Notes: generated by a model not told the origin, from the sequence alone. A stretch of 64,000 nt of DNA from Lachnospiraceae bacterium (GCA_017520425.1 JAFXFO010000031.1:124001-188000); one strand, 5' to 3'; counted from the first letter of the stretch, positions 9,235 through 18,702 are shown. Numbers and translations are program-made.

Positions 9235-9675
9235 TTACTGTCCGATCTGCAATCCATGTAATGCCATGGACTTGCTTGCGGAAAATGCGGTGGCATTGGC
9301 TTCGTAAGCACGGCTGGCATCAATCATATTGGTCATCTCTGTCACGATATCCACATTTGGATAATATACATAGCCATCTTCATTGGCATCGGGATGGGAA
9401 GGATCGTACACCATCTTCATCTCCGTCTTGGTATCTTCATATACACCTGTCACCTTTACACCCTGTCCGCCGGTGTACTGACCGGTAGCATTGTGTAAAC
9501 AGGTACTGAAATCCGCCGGCTTCTCTTCAAAATACACCATCTTTCTGCGATAGGGGGTACCGTCCGCCGTACGGGTGGTATTGGCATTCGCCACATTCTC
9601 TGAAATCACATCCATACGATACCTCTGGGCTGTCATACCGGATGCATTTATATTAAATGATGAAAACATACTCAT
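9235..9675 (-). CDS. flgC: Flagellar basal-body rod protein FlgC
   Basis: 146 residues. It begins MSMFSSFNINASGMTAQRYR and has the rod-protein motif ISENVANANTTRTADGTPYR, then YPNVDIVTEMTNMIDASRAYEAN. FlgC is a proximal rod subunit exported by the flagellar type III system. It lies between flgB and fliE. Confidence 0.95.
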   Translation of the reverse strand: MSMFSSFNINASGMTAQRYRMDVISENVANANTTRTADGTPYRRKMVYFEEKPADFSTCLHNATGQYTGGQGVKVTGVYEDTKTEMKMVYDPSHPDANEDGYVYYPNVDIVTEMTNMIDASRAYEANATAFSASKSMALHGLQIGQ

Positions 9676-9718
9676 AAGCTATTTCCTTTCTTCCCGCTTA
9701 ATTTGGCGGGCACAAATA

Positions 9719-10108
9719 CTACTTCATTACTGACTGCAGATTCTTAAACTCTGCCGTAATACTGTTCATAAGTCCCTGATACTTCAACTGATTTTCTGCC
9801 AGCATTACGTTTTCATTCTCGATATCCACACTGTTGCCGTCCAAACGATAGGAAAATCCTGCATTGTCCACATAAGGAACCGGATTCAATGATGTCTTCT
9901 TCAAATCAGCCACCTTCTCATCCATGGACTTGCAGTTATCATTGCCCAAAGCCTTTTTCAGCTCCGCTTCGAAAGCCACATCCTGACGCTTATAGCCGGG
10001 CGTAGTAGCATTCGCTATATTATTGGCGATAGCTTCGTTACGCATCCAGGATGCATCCGCAGCCTTGTCCAAAACATTAATATAATCAAACACATTCGTA
10101 TTTATCAT
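9719..10108 (-). CDS. flgB: Flagellar basal-body rod protein FlgB
   Basis: 129 residues from the ATG at 10108, which has GGAGG 8 nt upstream. The frame is open to 10201, but that longer reading would cover the promoter, so it is rejected. It contains the rod motif WMRNEAIANNIANATTPGYK and ends with ENQLKYQGLMNSITAEF. FlgB is a proximal rod subunit. It is the first gene of the flagellar operon in this window. Confidence 0.95.
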   Translation of the reverse strand: MINTNVFDYINVLDKAADASWMRNEAIANNIANATTPGYKRQDVAFEAELKKALGNDNCKSMDEKVADLKKTSLNPVPYVDNAGFSYRLDGNSVDIENENVMLAENQLKYQGLMNSITAEFKNLQSVMK

Positions 10109-10175
10109 AACTCTATCCTCCAATGAAAAACACAAGATATAGTAGTTGAAGGGTACACTTATACCACTATATTCT

Positions 10176-10203
10176 ATTATAAAGAAATTGTCGAAAAACA
10201 CAA
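10176..10203 (-). promoter_or_regulatory. Predicted sigma-A-type promoter of the flagellar operon
   Basis: On the minus strand: -35 TTGTGT (10198-10203), 16-bp spacer, perfect -10 TATAAT (10176-10181), about 65 bp before the flgB start. The long A/T run upstream could act as an UP element. No sigma-28-type sequence was recognised here. Confidence 0.6.
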
Positions 10204-10276
10204 TGCTTTTTTTATATATTTTAGCAGTTTCTTTTTCGACTGTTACTAAAGTACTAATTCACCCTAAAAATACACA

Positions 10277-10310
10277 AAAGGGATTTATTGACCAAGCAAT
10301 AAATCCCTTT
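10277..10310 (-). terminator. Rho-independent terminator after codY
   Basis: Perfect 13-bp stem AAAGGGATTTATT / AATAAATCCCTTT with an 8-nt loop. On the minus strand it is followed by a T-rich tract. It separates codY from the flgB promoter, so the flagellar operon is transcribed on its own. Confidence 0.85.
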
Positions 10311-10352
10311 AACAGCATATCAAACCGGCTAAATCCTTTTGCCTCTAAAATT

Positions 10353-11135
10353 TTAACGGTTCTGATTCTTAAGTTCTTCTATTTCATCAAATACTACATC
10401 ATTCAAAACTTTAATATAAGTACCTTTCATACCGGATGAACGTGATTCGATGACTCCGGCACTTTCAAATTTACGAAGTGCATTTACGATAACGGAACGG
10501 GTAATTCCCACACGGTCTGCTATCTTACTTGCCACCAGTATACCCTCCATACCGTTTAACTCATCAAAGATATGGGTTATGGCTTCCATCTCTGAGAAGG
10601 ATAAGGTACTGATTGCTGACTTCACTACTGCCACCTTACGACTTTCCTCTGCACTCTCTTCATTCACCGCACGAAGCATCTCCAGACCTACTACGGTAGA
10701 ACCATATTCACAAAGTATAATATCGTCAATGTCATACTGCTGATTGCATTTGTAGATAAACAAAGTACCAAGTCTTTCTCCTGCGATTTCAATAGGATTG
10801 ATAATCGCCTGAATCTTGCTTACGTCAGTTTTCTCAAAGCCCAGTGTAGCCAGATTCACATTCTCCTTGGTAGACAATACGGAAAGCAATCTTTCATTTA
10901 ACATATTGTCAATAAATCCGCCTACGTTTTCATCTATCAGTTCAGCAATCTGGTCCACGCCCTCGTACTTACCTACGCCAAGCACTTTACCCTTTTTACT
11001 AATTACCAGTATATTGGAACATAAAATTTCGCGCATTACCTTACAGATGTCATTGAACACAACTTTACTGGAATTGTTATTGTGTAAAAGCTTGCCTATT
11101 TTACGAGTTTTATCTAATAATTGTACACTGCTCAT
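10353..11135 (-). CDS. codY: GTP-sensing global transcriptional repressor CodY
   Basis: 260 residues from the ATG at 11135, which has GGAGG 9 nt upstream. It begins MSSVQLLDKTRKIGKLLHN. The N-terminal GAF-type domain (about 1-155) binds branched-chain amino acids in the family. The C-terminal winged helix contains the CodY recognition helix region (ASKIADRVGITRSVIVNALR, about residues 205-224). GTP and isoleucine/leucine/valine promote DNA binding at AATTTTCWGAAAATT sites. In Firmicutes codY often precedes the flagellar operon, as here. It has its own promoter and terminator, and possible self-regulatory sites. Confidence 0.97.
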   Translation of the reverse strand: MSSVQLLDKTRKIGKLLHNNNSSKVVFNDICKVMREILCSNILVISKKGKVLGVGKYEGVDQIAELIDENVGGFIDNMLNERLLSVLSTKENVNLATLGFEKTDVSKIQAIINPIEIAGERLGTLFIYKCNQQYDIDDIILCEYGSTVVGLEMLRAVNEESAEESRKVAVVKSAISTLSFSEMEAITHIFDELNGMEGILVASKIADRVGITRSVIVNALRKFESAGVIESRSSGMKGTYIKVLNDVVFDEIEELKNQNR

Positions 11136-11180
11136 CTCACACAACCTCCATCCGACATGAAATTACTTCTCTTTTGATAT

Positions 11181-11209
11181 AGTTTACCACAAATAAAGTC
11201 GGATTTCAA
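11181..11209 (-). promoter_or_regulatory. Predicted codY promoter
   Basis: Minus strand: -35 TTGAAA (11204-11209), 17-bp spacer, -10 TAAACT (11181-11186), about 46 bp before the codY start. Confidence 0.65.
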
Positions 11210-11241
11210 TGTACAAATCGTCATTTTGTTCACATTTTTTA

Positions 11242-11267
11242 ATTTTTCAGCAAATTTTCTGACATTA
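11242..11267. promoter_or_regulatory. Two overlapping CodY-box-like sites upstream of codY
   Basis: Against the published consensus AATTTTCWGAAAATT, positions 11242-11256 (ATTTTTCAGCAAATT) match 13 of 15 and the overlapping 11253-11267 match 12 of 15. They lie 30-60 bp upstream of the codY -35 element and right after the topA stop. Overlapping imperfect boxes are typical of CodY targets. Autoregulation is inferred. Confidence 0.45.
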
Positions 11268-11277
11268 CAAAAATTGA

Positions 11278-13347
11278 TTATTGTTTTTCTTTCACTTTCA
11301 CATAGCCGCACTGCTCATCCGCACATACCAGCTTATTGCCTTTTTCTAATAAAGCATTGCCGCAATTAGGACACTTCTCTCCGGAAGGCTTCTGCCATAC
11401 CATAAAATCACAGTCCGGATTGTTCATACACCCGAAATATCTTCTGCCTTTCTTGGACTTTCTGGCCACCACATCACTGCCGCATTTCGGGCATGGTACC
11501 CCCACCTTTTCAAAATAAGGTCTGGTATTACGACATTCGGGGAATCCCGGACAAGCTAAGAACTTGCCGTGAGGGCCGTACTTCACTACCATGTTACGTC
11601 CGCAGTTTTCACAGATTTCGTCCGTCACTTCATCCGCAATGCTTACCTGTGACAATTCCTTCTCTGCTATTTTCACAGCTTCATCCAAATCCGGATAGAA
11701 ATTGGAGATAACAGTCTTCCACTTCACATCACCGGCTTCCACCGCATCCAGTAAAGCCTCCATATTTGCCGTAAAGTTCACATCCACGATGGAAGGAAAG
11801 GCTTCCTTCATCATATTGTTAACTACTTCACCGATTTCCGTTACGTATAAGTTCTTATTCTCTTTTACAATATATCTTCTGGCCAGAATCGTGGTAATGG
11901 TAGGCGCATAGGTACTGGGACGACCGATACCAAGCTCTTCCAAAGCACGCACTAAGCTGGCTTCCGTATAATGTGCGGGAGGCTGGGTGAAATGCTGCTT
12001 ATCCAAAGCACTCACAAAGCTAAGCTTCGTATCCTTGGTCAACTCACGTGCCAGGGTATTGGTATCCTCCTGCTCCTCATCAGATACATATACGCTCATA
12101 AAGCCGTCAAATAATACCTGTGATGCGGCAAAGCTGAAAATCTGCTCATTCGCTTCGATTTTTACTGAAGTGGTGGCATACTTGGCAGGTGCCATTCTAC
12201 TGGCCGCAAAACGCTTCCATATCAGCTGGTAAAGACGATACAAATCTCTGGGAAGTTGTTCCTTCATCGCCACGGGAGTTCTGTTTAAATCCGTAGGACG
12301 GATGGCTTCATGGGCATCCTGAATCTTTTGGTCATTCTTCTTCACTGTAGTCACTTCTGCCGCATATTCCTGTCCGTAGGCTTTGGTGATATAATCTTTG
12401 GCCATACGTTCTGCTTCTTCCGATACACGGGTAGAGTCCGTACGCAGGTAAGTAATGAGACCCACGGTACCCTCTCCCTTGATATCCACACCTTCATACA
12501 GCTGCTGTGCCAGACGCATGGTCTTTTGGGTAGAGAAGTTCAGTACCTTGCTGGCCTCCTGCTGAAGGGTAGAGGTAGTAAAGGGCAGAGGTGATTTCTT
12601 CACACGCTCCCCTTTCTTGACTTCCTTTATCTGATAGTCCGCATTCTTTATCTTCTTTAATACAGCATCCATCTCCTCTCTGGTGGTGATGGATACCTTA
12701 CCATTCTTATCTCCGTAATATTTGGCAACCAGAGGCTTCTTCTCCCCTTCTGCCTTCAGCTCCACATCCAGAGTCCAGTATTCCTCCGGAATAAACGCAT
12801 TGATTTCGTCCTCTCTGTCTGCAATGATACGCAAAGCCACGGACTGCACTCTTCCTGCACTTAAGCCTCTCTTTACCTTGGCCCACAGTAGTGGTGATAT
12901 ACGGTAACCCACCATACGGTCCAAAGCACGTCTGGCTTGCTGCGCATCCACTAGGTCCATATGGATTTCACGGGCATTCTTCAAGGATTCCTTCACCGCA
13001 TTCTTGGTGATTTCGTTAAAAGTGATACGATATACCTTCTTATCCTGCAACTTAAGAGCATGAATCAAATGCCAGGAGATAGCTTCACCTTCACGGTCCG
13101 GGTCAGTGGCCAGATAAATCTTATCCGCCTTCTTCACTTCCTTACGAAGTGCTGCCAAAATATCTCCTTTTCCACGGATGGTTATATATTTGGGTTCATA
13201 ATCATGATCCACATCTATTCCTAATGTACTTTTGGGCAAATCGCGCACATGGCCGTTACTGGCCATAACCTCATAATTTGCACCTAAAAATTTCTTTATA
13301 GTCTTCACCTTGGCCGGTGATTCCACGATAACAAGATACTTTGCCAT
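11278..13347 (-). CDS. topA: DNA topoisomerase I
   Basis: 689 residues. It starts MAKYLVIVESPAKVKTIKKF, the TOPRIM domain with its DPDREGEAISWHL acidic motif, and continues into the type IA core with the catalytic tyrosine in LITYLRTDSTR. Three C-terminal Cys4 zinc motifs follow (CENCGRNMV...C, CPKCGSDVV...C, CPNCGNALL...C). The enzyme relaxes negative supercoils. It is complete and of family length. In many Firmicutes topA and codY lie close together with several genes between; here they are direct neighbours. Confidence 0.97.
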   Translation of the reverse strand: MAKYLVIVESPAKVKTIKKFLGANYEVMASNGHVRDLPKSTLGIDVDHDYEPKYITIRGKGDILAALRKEVKKADKIYLATDPDREGEAISWHLIHALKLQDKKVYRITFNEITKNAVKESLKNAREIHMDLVDAQQARRALDRMVGYRISPLLWAKVKRGLSAGRVQSVALRIIADREDEINAFIPEEYWTLDVELKAEGEKKPLVAKYYGDKNGKVSITTREEMDAVLKKIKNADYQIKEVKKGERVKKSPLPFTTSTLQQEASKVLNFSTQKTMRLAQQLYEGVDIKGEGTVGLITYLRTDSTRVSEEAERMAKDYITKAYGQEYAAEVTTVKKNDQKIQDAHEAIRPTDLNRTPVAMKEQLPRDLYRLYQLIWKRFAASRMAPAKYATTSVKIEANEQIFSFAASQVLFDGFMSVYVSDEEQEDTNTLARELTKDTKLSFVSALDKQHFTQPPAHYTEASLVRALEELGIGRPSTYAPTITTILARRYIVKENKNLYVTEIGEVVNNMMKEAFPSIVDVNFTANMEALLDAVEAGDVKWKTVISNFYPDLDEAVKIAEKELSQVSIADEVTDEICENCGRNMVVKYGPHGKFLACPGFPECRNTRPYFEKVGVPCPKCGSDVVARKSKKGRRYFGCMNNPDCDFMVWQKPSGEKCPNCGNALLEKGNKLVCADEQCGYVKVKEKQ

Positions 13348-13553
13348 ATCATTTCCCCTTATTGACTGGTGTTTCGTTGTTACTCAAACGATTAAGTTAT
13401 TTTCTATAATACAATATAAAAATACCAACGTTTCACACTATACAACAAAAATTCGGGAATGGCAAGGGGAAATTTTAAAATTCATAGATTGTTCATATTG
13501 AAAATGTTTTCTTAAAAGTCGCCGCAACGGCTCGTTTTAAAAACTTATAGGCA
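13348..13553. other. 206-bp AT-rich spacer between topA and the Rpn-type gene
   Basis: It should hold the topA promoter. Several -10-like words (TATTAT, TATAGT) occur on the minus strand, but no -35 and spacer pair is convincing. A short GCCG-TTG-CGGC hairpin followed by ACTTTT (around 13518-13536) may weakly terminate the Rpn-type gene. No gene is seen. Confidence 0.4.
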
Positions 13554-14537
13554 TCACATCTGCTCACCAAACTCTTCTACAGACAACCCACACCGAAATG
13601 CAGCATCCTCTATTTTAAGAATGCCTTCTTTCGCCATATCTATTAAAATTTGTAAGCGACCTTCTTTGATTCCTTCTTTGATTCCTTCCTGTTTTCCATC
13701 CTCTATTAATTCCCTAATCGCTTGGCACATATCGTACTCCTCCTCGTTCTTACCTGTCTCCTCAGTTTCATTTACACTCTTCTTAAATCTATGCCTGTTC
13801 TTCCAAATAGCCGGATTATCCATCACAACAGACAAAAACTCAAAACTATCTGCATCCATATGCGAGTATGTTTCATCCTCCGACAATTTCTCCTGCAAAC
13901 GTTTCTTATCCTTTCGAAGGGGCAAGAGTTCAAACACACTCCTTAATTGCGTATGAAACACAGAAAAATCCTGTTCCTCATTCACACAATAGAGCCGAAA
14001 TGGATAATCCGCAAACTGCTCACTCATATCCCCTACATCTTCTCCAAAATCCATCATATCACGCAGACTTCTGGGGCCATCCCAAGGCTCCTCTCCCAGA
14101 TACAAACAAAGTGTATAGACCGGCCACAATCGGTCCGTCTTCTTCAAGCCACACAGCCACTCATGATTTGTGGATAAGTTCTTCTCCTGAAGGTTCTGCT
14201 GCTTAATATTCTCCATCTGCTTCCTGTACTCCATAGCGTCATATTCCATACACCGAAACGGCATACCATAGTCAACATGGCTTTGATTCTCCAATGCCAG
14301 TATCCGTATCGTACTCCCGGAAGAGTGGAGCATCTTGATATCACGCTCCCGCTCCAGATACTCTCGTTCCACCTCTGTCTCGGTACTCTCCACCGGCTGG
14401 GCATACCCTTCACTACTATCCGTCAAATCCTCTGAGTGAATCACACCTCGTCCGTCAAAATACACTCCGTTTATCAGGTCTGCAAACCTGACCTTTTCAC
14501 TGCAAAAACGCTTCGTGACAGCATTCTTACGTCCCAT
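13554..14537 (-). CDS. Rpn/PD-(D/E)XK-type nuclease family protein (transposase_31-like)
   Basis: 327 residues. The N-terminus reads FADLINGVYFDGRGVI. A nuclease-fold core around residues 75-105 holds RILALENQSHVDYGMPFR, where this family carries its E-x-Q-type active-site strand. The C-terminus has the family's tandem Glu-Gly-(I/R)-Lys repeats (EGIKEGIKEGR) and a final helical DNA-contact-like segment. Rpn proteins promote recA-independent recombination in E. coli; many Clostridia copies have no known role. A strong AAGGAGG lies before the ATG. It stands alone between topA and the ligase gene and is probably a mobile-type accessory gene. Confidence 0.75.
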   Translation of the reverse strand: MGRKNAVTKRFCSEKVRFADLINGVYFDGRGVIHSEDLTDSSEGYAQPVESTETEVEREYLERERDIKMLHSSGSTIRILALENQSHVDYGMPFRCMEYDAMEYRKQMENIKQQNLQEKNLSTNHEWLCGLKKTDRLWPVYTLCLYLGEEPWDGPRSLRDMMDFGEDVGDMSEQFADYPFRLYCVNEEQDFSVFHTQLRSVFELLPLRKDKKRLQEKLSEDETYSHMDADSFEFLSVVMDNPAIWKNRHRFKKSVNETEETGKNEEEYDMCQAIRELIEDGKQEGIKEGIKEGRLQILIDMAKEGILKIEDAAFRCGLSVEEFGEQM

Positions 14538-14689
14538 CTTCTGTTCCTCCTTCTTCAGGCAGGAACCACATCACAGAAAGCCCCTGCCCAATATAAAATA
14601 GTGAAATGTAAAGCAAGATACTTCTGAAATGTTAGAAATTAGAATTCGTAGATAAACAGAATATTGCTTTGAGATTAGTGTAGCATAGG

Positions 14690-16081
14690 TTATGGGGATT
14701 GGCAAGACGAAAAATCAGGACGGGTTTTGGCCCGTCCTGATGCAAATGCTAGGAATAAATAAAAATATGGAGTTGTATAGAACATACTGTTACCAAATAG
14801 GGATGATATCAAATAACCAATCACACACCCTGCTGCTACTATAGTAATGATATCCAGATTCTTCAGATTCCTCCATTGGTTGATAAACAAGCAAATCAAA
14901 GAAAGTAAATAAAACGCAAGTCCCGGAATCCCCAGGAATATACCATGCTGTATCAACTCATTATCCGGCCGGTCCACCCACATAGCCTGTGCTAATTCTT
15001 CATCCAACATTTCCGGACCATAACCAAAAACCGGGCGTTTCGGTATCATCTTTAGTCCCTGTATCCAAAGTTTCATACGACCATGACCCACATCTCTTAT
15101 CTCATCTGTCCCGGAAGTAATCTTTTGTGCGTCTCCAAAAAGTAATCGGATATTATACTTCATATCCTCACCGGAACTGGTTGGAATCAAACCATGGTAG
15201 CTTGCTGTACACAAAAGCAACACTACCAATACCGGTACCGCCATGCGAAGTGTAAACTTTCCATAATGACGCACAAAGAATACCAAAAGCATTATCAAGG
15301 CACACCAGGTAGCAATGAAGCTTGCCAGGGTACTGTTTACCAATATAGCAAAAATCTGTAACACCATACTTATAAGATACCATATTCTCCATCTTCGCTT
15401 TTCTGAAAAGAGATACATTCCCATAGAACAAACAATAGCCATAGTCAAATAGTATCCGGTATGATTAAAGTGAAAAAACATAGCGGCTAATTCACTGACA
15501 AAAATCTCGCTCCAAAAAGCATAACCGGCATCCTGTAATATAACTGCCAAAGAAACAAAGTTACCTACTACGGAGAAAATTACCGGAATCCATGTTTTTC
15601 TCTTACTGTTTATTACAATCAATGCACAAATGTATACAGCCGCATAGAAAAAGTAAGTTTGTAAGCCTTCAAAGCGAACCCCCGAACCGTTAAATGACCT
15701 GATAGGGTCATCCGATAACAATGTACTGATACAGCTCCAAAGAAGCATAGCCAAGAGAAAGAAATGCCAAGGTTCAGACTTGATTTTTTTTAGGATTTGT
15801 CCCTTATTTAATAGGATACGTCCAAGTAGCCAGACGCCAGCAAACTCCAAAGAAAGGATACCCAGAGATTGTACGTTATGCTGATAATCTGAAGCTACCA
15901 GCATATTTCGCATTAATTCATAGCTTTCGTCAAAGGCTAGTTCAATCTGACCAATGGTAGCAAATATGGGCAAAAGAATCCATAAAATCAGCAGAATTAA
16001 TGCCACCACTTCAAAGGGTTTATCACCCAGCACCTGATATATTTCTGTTAAAGTTTTACATTCCTTTAGTTTCTTAAACAT
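14690..16081 (-). CDS. O-antigen ligase/polymerase-family (Wzy_C) membrane protein
   Basis: 463 residues with about ten membrane helices. The Wzy_C signature is in the large loop near residues 345-400: PVFGYGPEML, then VDRPDNELIQHGIFLGIPGL. In WaaL/PglL/Wzy relatives the equivalent position is usually His (RPHNE); here it is Asp, one base (CAT to GAT) away. The family moves lipid-linked glycans onto acceptors or polymerises them. It directly follows the pilus operon across a terminator, so pilin glycosylation is one possibility and capsule polymerisation another. The start at 16081 is chosen because AAGGA lies 10 nt upstream and the longer frame to 16135 would overlap the terminator hairpin. 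Confidence 0.75.
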   Translation of the reverse strand: MFKKLKECKTLTEIYQVLGDKPFEVVALILLILWILLPIFATIGQIELAFDESYELMRNMLVASDYQHNVQSLGILSLEFAGVWLLGRILLNKGQILKKIKSEPWHFFLLAMLLWSCISTLLSDDPIRSFNGSGVRFEGLQTYFFYAAVYICALIVINSKRKTWIPVIFSVVGNFVSLAVILQDAGYAFWSEIFVSELAAMFFHFNHTGYYLTMAIVCSMGMYLFSEKRRWRIWYLISMVLQIFAILVNSTLASFIATWCALIMLLVFFVRHYGKFTLRMAVPVLVVLLLCTASYHGLIPTSSGEDMKYNIRLLFGDAQKITSGTDEIRDVGHGRMKLWIQGLKMIPKRPVFGYGPEMLDEELAQAMWVDRPDNELIQHGIFLGIPGLAFYLLSLICLFINQWRNLKNLDIITIVAAGCVIGYLISSLFGNSMFYTTPYFYLFLAFASGRAKTRPDFSSCQSP

Positions 16082-16107
16082 GTAAGTATTTTCCTTTGTT
16101 ATATTAA

Positions 16108-16143
16108 AAAAGCTTTTGCTCCGGCTAAAGAGCAAAAGCTTTT
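16108..16143 (-). terminator. Rho-independent terminator ending the pilus operon
   Basis: 14-bp stem AAAAGCTTTTGCTC / GAGCAAAAGCTTTT with an 8-nt loop, beginning 4 nt after the last minor pilin stop and followed on the minus strand by TTAATAT. The ligase-family gene starts only 27 nt downstream, so it depends on read-through unless it has a promoter not recognised here. Confidence 0.8.
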
Positions 16144-16146
16144 ATT

Positions 16147-18168
16147 TTATTGAGCAAGTATATATAACTCACCAAGTCCACCTGTTACTAAATCATATTT
16201 AGCAACATACTCTGTAGTACCGTCTGGCTTTGTATAATCAAAATTTGACAAATAAGGTGTAATCTTATATGTACCAGCTACACTCGCCTTATATTTAACC
16301 ATTGAATTACCACCATTTTGTACCGCAATCAAATTTGTATCAGTTTGCACTTTCCATTCATCATCGATCCACGCTTCTACCTTAAATTGGATATGCGACT
16401 GCAACTCATTCCATGTAATACCATCAAACAACATTAGCTCTGTATACTCTGTTCCAACTGTTGCCTGCTTTTTTACACCTGATGTTCCAATTCCACTTTG
16501 CTTACATTCATAAGTCAGTCCTACTTCTCCTAACATATGTCTTGATTGATATAAATTCGGATCTGTGTCAGGCAACGGCCAAACAACTACATTTGCATCA
16601 TTTAAGAATTTTATGTCTAATTCAAGTATATACTTAGTACCCGGGTCAAAATATTTACTATCATTATATTGGAAATGCGTAACAGAACCATCATCTGTAA
16701 GAGGAACCGTTACTATAGCTGCTCCATCCGGTACGATATCACCACTCTCGTCTACCTTGGCTTTATAAACCTTCATAGTTTTTTGATGCTTGGTTGAGTG
16801 ATAAGTATCTTTAATAGACTGATAGAAAGCACCATCAAACATAATTTTAACACCATCGGAACCTCTTACCAAATCACTGTTCATAGACCAAGGATTAAAT
16901 ACGTACTCTATAGGATATTCCATTTTAACATCACCATAATCAGTACCGGTCTTATTTCCACCATCCGGATGCTTAGCCTTCGCCGTAATGATAATCTCAG
17001 AATCGTTAGGCATATCCTGTCCTAATGTGAATTGGAAATATGGATTTTCAGTATCCTGTACATTCTGAACATTAGTCACATATAAATCCCTGTCAGCATC
17101 ACTTAATACATTCACACCATTAGTCATCTTACAAGTGAAATCAATATAATATGGATTCACATAATCAGTATCATAATTATTCAGACCGAGCGCTTTCTCC
17201 AATGATGTACCAACAGCCTTAGCATCAATACGATAGGTTACGCCTGCTTTGTACTGATTGTTACCCATCGGCACATTTCCTGAGGCATCCTTGACAGTAT
17301 CCGTCAAATTAATTCCTGTCACACGACGAATATATACTAATACCTGACGGGTATCGAAAGGATTTCCTTCCGAATCAACTGCTGAACTAGTACTAATATT
17401 AAATGACAAAACCCCTTCTGCATCTGTTCCAACTTTCAACTTATGACATTCGAGTGTTGATGAAGCATCCCATGATGTTGCTCCCACATTAGCATCTGCA
17501 CTATATTCAGCCGGATCACTCCACACAATACCTGCTTCATTAGGAGTCATACCATCCACAGTGATGTTGAAATCATAAAGCTGTCCTGGCTCTAATATTA
17601 CTACACTTTCAGCCAGATTGATACGAGCCATCTGTGTCGCACCAATGTTGGTACCCTGACCATTTCTTGCAGTATTTGTAAAAGAAGCTTCATAAGCCTT
17701 TTCACCGACTGTCACTTCCAAATCTACGCGTACATTTCTGTCACTATTTTCAAAATCAGTAGCTGCAAACAAATCGAAATTGGTAACATTTTCAGCCAGG
17801 CAACCATCAACCGTGGTACCATCACCTGTATTCTTCTCTTCATAAGCAATCTTATTATCTAAATAAGTCAGCTTGTATTCTTTACCCTCTTGTTTGATAA
17901 CAACAACCTGTGCAACTTGATCTCCAATCGTCTCGGTTGATTGAGTCACATCCAGTGCATCTACTAAAAGGTTACCAACCAAATTTGTAGTAGCCTGTGC
18001 TTCCTTCTGCACATCTACTTCCGCATTTCCCCTCTGATAATTCTGTGTACTTACAATCATGGCACTACCGATAGCAGTACTGGTCACACCAAGAATTGCA
18101 ACTGCACAAATTACTTCAACTAAAGAAAACCCCTTGTTGTTTTTACGCTTTTTTCTGAATAATTTCAT
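16147..18168 (-). CDS. Large minor pseudopilin with prepilin-type N-terminus (PilW-like)
   Basis: 673 residues, very long for a pilin. The type III signal peptide reads KNNKG/FSLVEVICAVAIL, with cleavage after Gly and Glu at +5. The N-terminal helix is followed by about 600 residues of beta-rich, Thr/Asn/Asp-rich sequence that includes Ig/adhesin-like segments (LEPGQLYDFNITVDGMTPNEA). Minor pilins prime pilus assembly and can form the tip adhesin; the size suggests such a tip role. It is the last gene of the pilus operon, with GGAGG before the ATG. Confidence 0.8.
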   Translation of the reverse strand: MKLFRKKRKNNKGFSLVEVICAVAILGVTSTAIGSAMIVSTQNYQRGNAEVDVQKEAQATTNLVGNLLVDALDVTQSTETIGDQVAQVVVIKQEGKEYKLTYLDNKIAYEEKNTGDGTTVDGCLAENVTNFDLFAATDFENSDRNVRVDLEVTVGEKAYEASFTNTARNGQGTNIGATQMARINLAESVVILEPGQLYDFNITVDGMTPNEAGIVWSDPAEYSADANVGATSWDASSTLECHKLKVGTDAEGVLSFNISTSSAVDSEGNPFDTRQVLVYIRRVTGINLTDTVKDASGNVPMGNNQYKAGVTYRIDAKAVGTSLEKALGLNNYDTDYVNPYYIDFTCKMTNGVNVLSDADRDLYVTNVQNVQDTENPYFQFTLGQDMPNDSEIIITAKAKHPDGGNKTGTDYGDVKMEYPIEYVFNPWSMNSDLVRGSDGVKIMFDGAFYQSIKDTYHSTKHQKTMKVYKAKVDESGDIVPDGAAIVTVPLTDDGSVTHFQYNDSKYFDPGTKYILELDIKFLNDANVVVWPLPDTDPNLYQSRHMLGEVGLTYECKQSGIGTSGVKKQATVGTEYTELMLFDGITWNELQSHIQFKVEAWIDDEWKVQTDTNLIAVQNGGNSMVKYKASVAGTYKITPYLSNFDYTKPDGTTEYVAKYDLVTGGLGELYILAQ

Positions 18169-18184
18169 AGCTCCCTCCTATTCC

Positions 18185-18694
18185 TTATTCAACACTGATT
18201 CGTCCGGATAATTTATCCACCTTTAAAGTTATCGTTTTTCCACCGGAAGATTTCGCTATCTTAATATAAGTCAAATAGCGACTACCATCCGATTTGTTTA
18301 ATGAGCCGCTGGCTCTGTCAAAGCTTACAATCAAGGGTTCAGACGATAAATTAACACCATTTCTTTCATCTGTACCATTCTTTAAATCATAAGTCACCAC
18401 AACGCTACTATCTCCCACAACACTGGTAGTAGTATTGCCATCAATGGTTTCATCCACTTTTATTTTACCACCACTCACATAGAATTTCAAGCTGGAATTC
18501 AACTTCCCCATAGTGGTAGTACGATTATTTTCCATTTTACTCTGCATCTTCTTCGCACATTCTTCTACGGATTTATTAGTCAGTATATTAAATCCTACGA
18601 AAAAACCTACAATCAGGAAAGATACAATTCCAATTGTAACAATCAATTCTACTAAAGAAAAACCCTGGTTATTTATCTCTTTTCTCTTCTTCAT
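18185..18694 (-). CDS. Minor type IV pilin (GspH/PilE-like)
   Basis: 169 residues with leader INNQG/FSLVELIVTIGIV (cleavage after Gly, Glu at +5), then a hydrophobic helix and a small globular beta domain ending LKVDKLSGRISVE. PilD should process it and it should join the pilus or the priming complex. It sits between the PilX-like and PilW-like genes. Confidence 0.8.
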   Translation of the reverse strand: MKKRKEINNQGFSLVELIVTIGIVSFLIVGFFVGFNILTNKSVEECAKKMQSKMENNRTTTMGKLNSSLKFYVSGGKIKVDETIDGNTTTSVVGDSSVVVTYDLKNGTDERNGVNLSSEPLIVSFDRASGSLNKSDGSRYLTYIKIAKSSGGKTITLKVDKLSGRISVE

Positions 18695-18702
18695 ATCATC
18701 AC

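Noticed and set aside
10109..10201. Upstream extension of flgB
   Set aside because: It covers the predicted promoter; the FlgB family begins at MINTNVF.
13554..14537. Complete insertion sequence
   Set aside because: The Rpn-type gene has no recognisable terminal inverted repeats or target-site duplication around it.
16082..16135. Upstream extension of the ligase-family gene
   Set aside because: It overlaps the pilus terminator hairpin and has no ribosome site; the ATG at 16081 is better.
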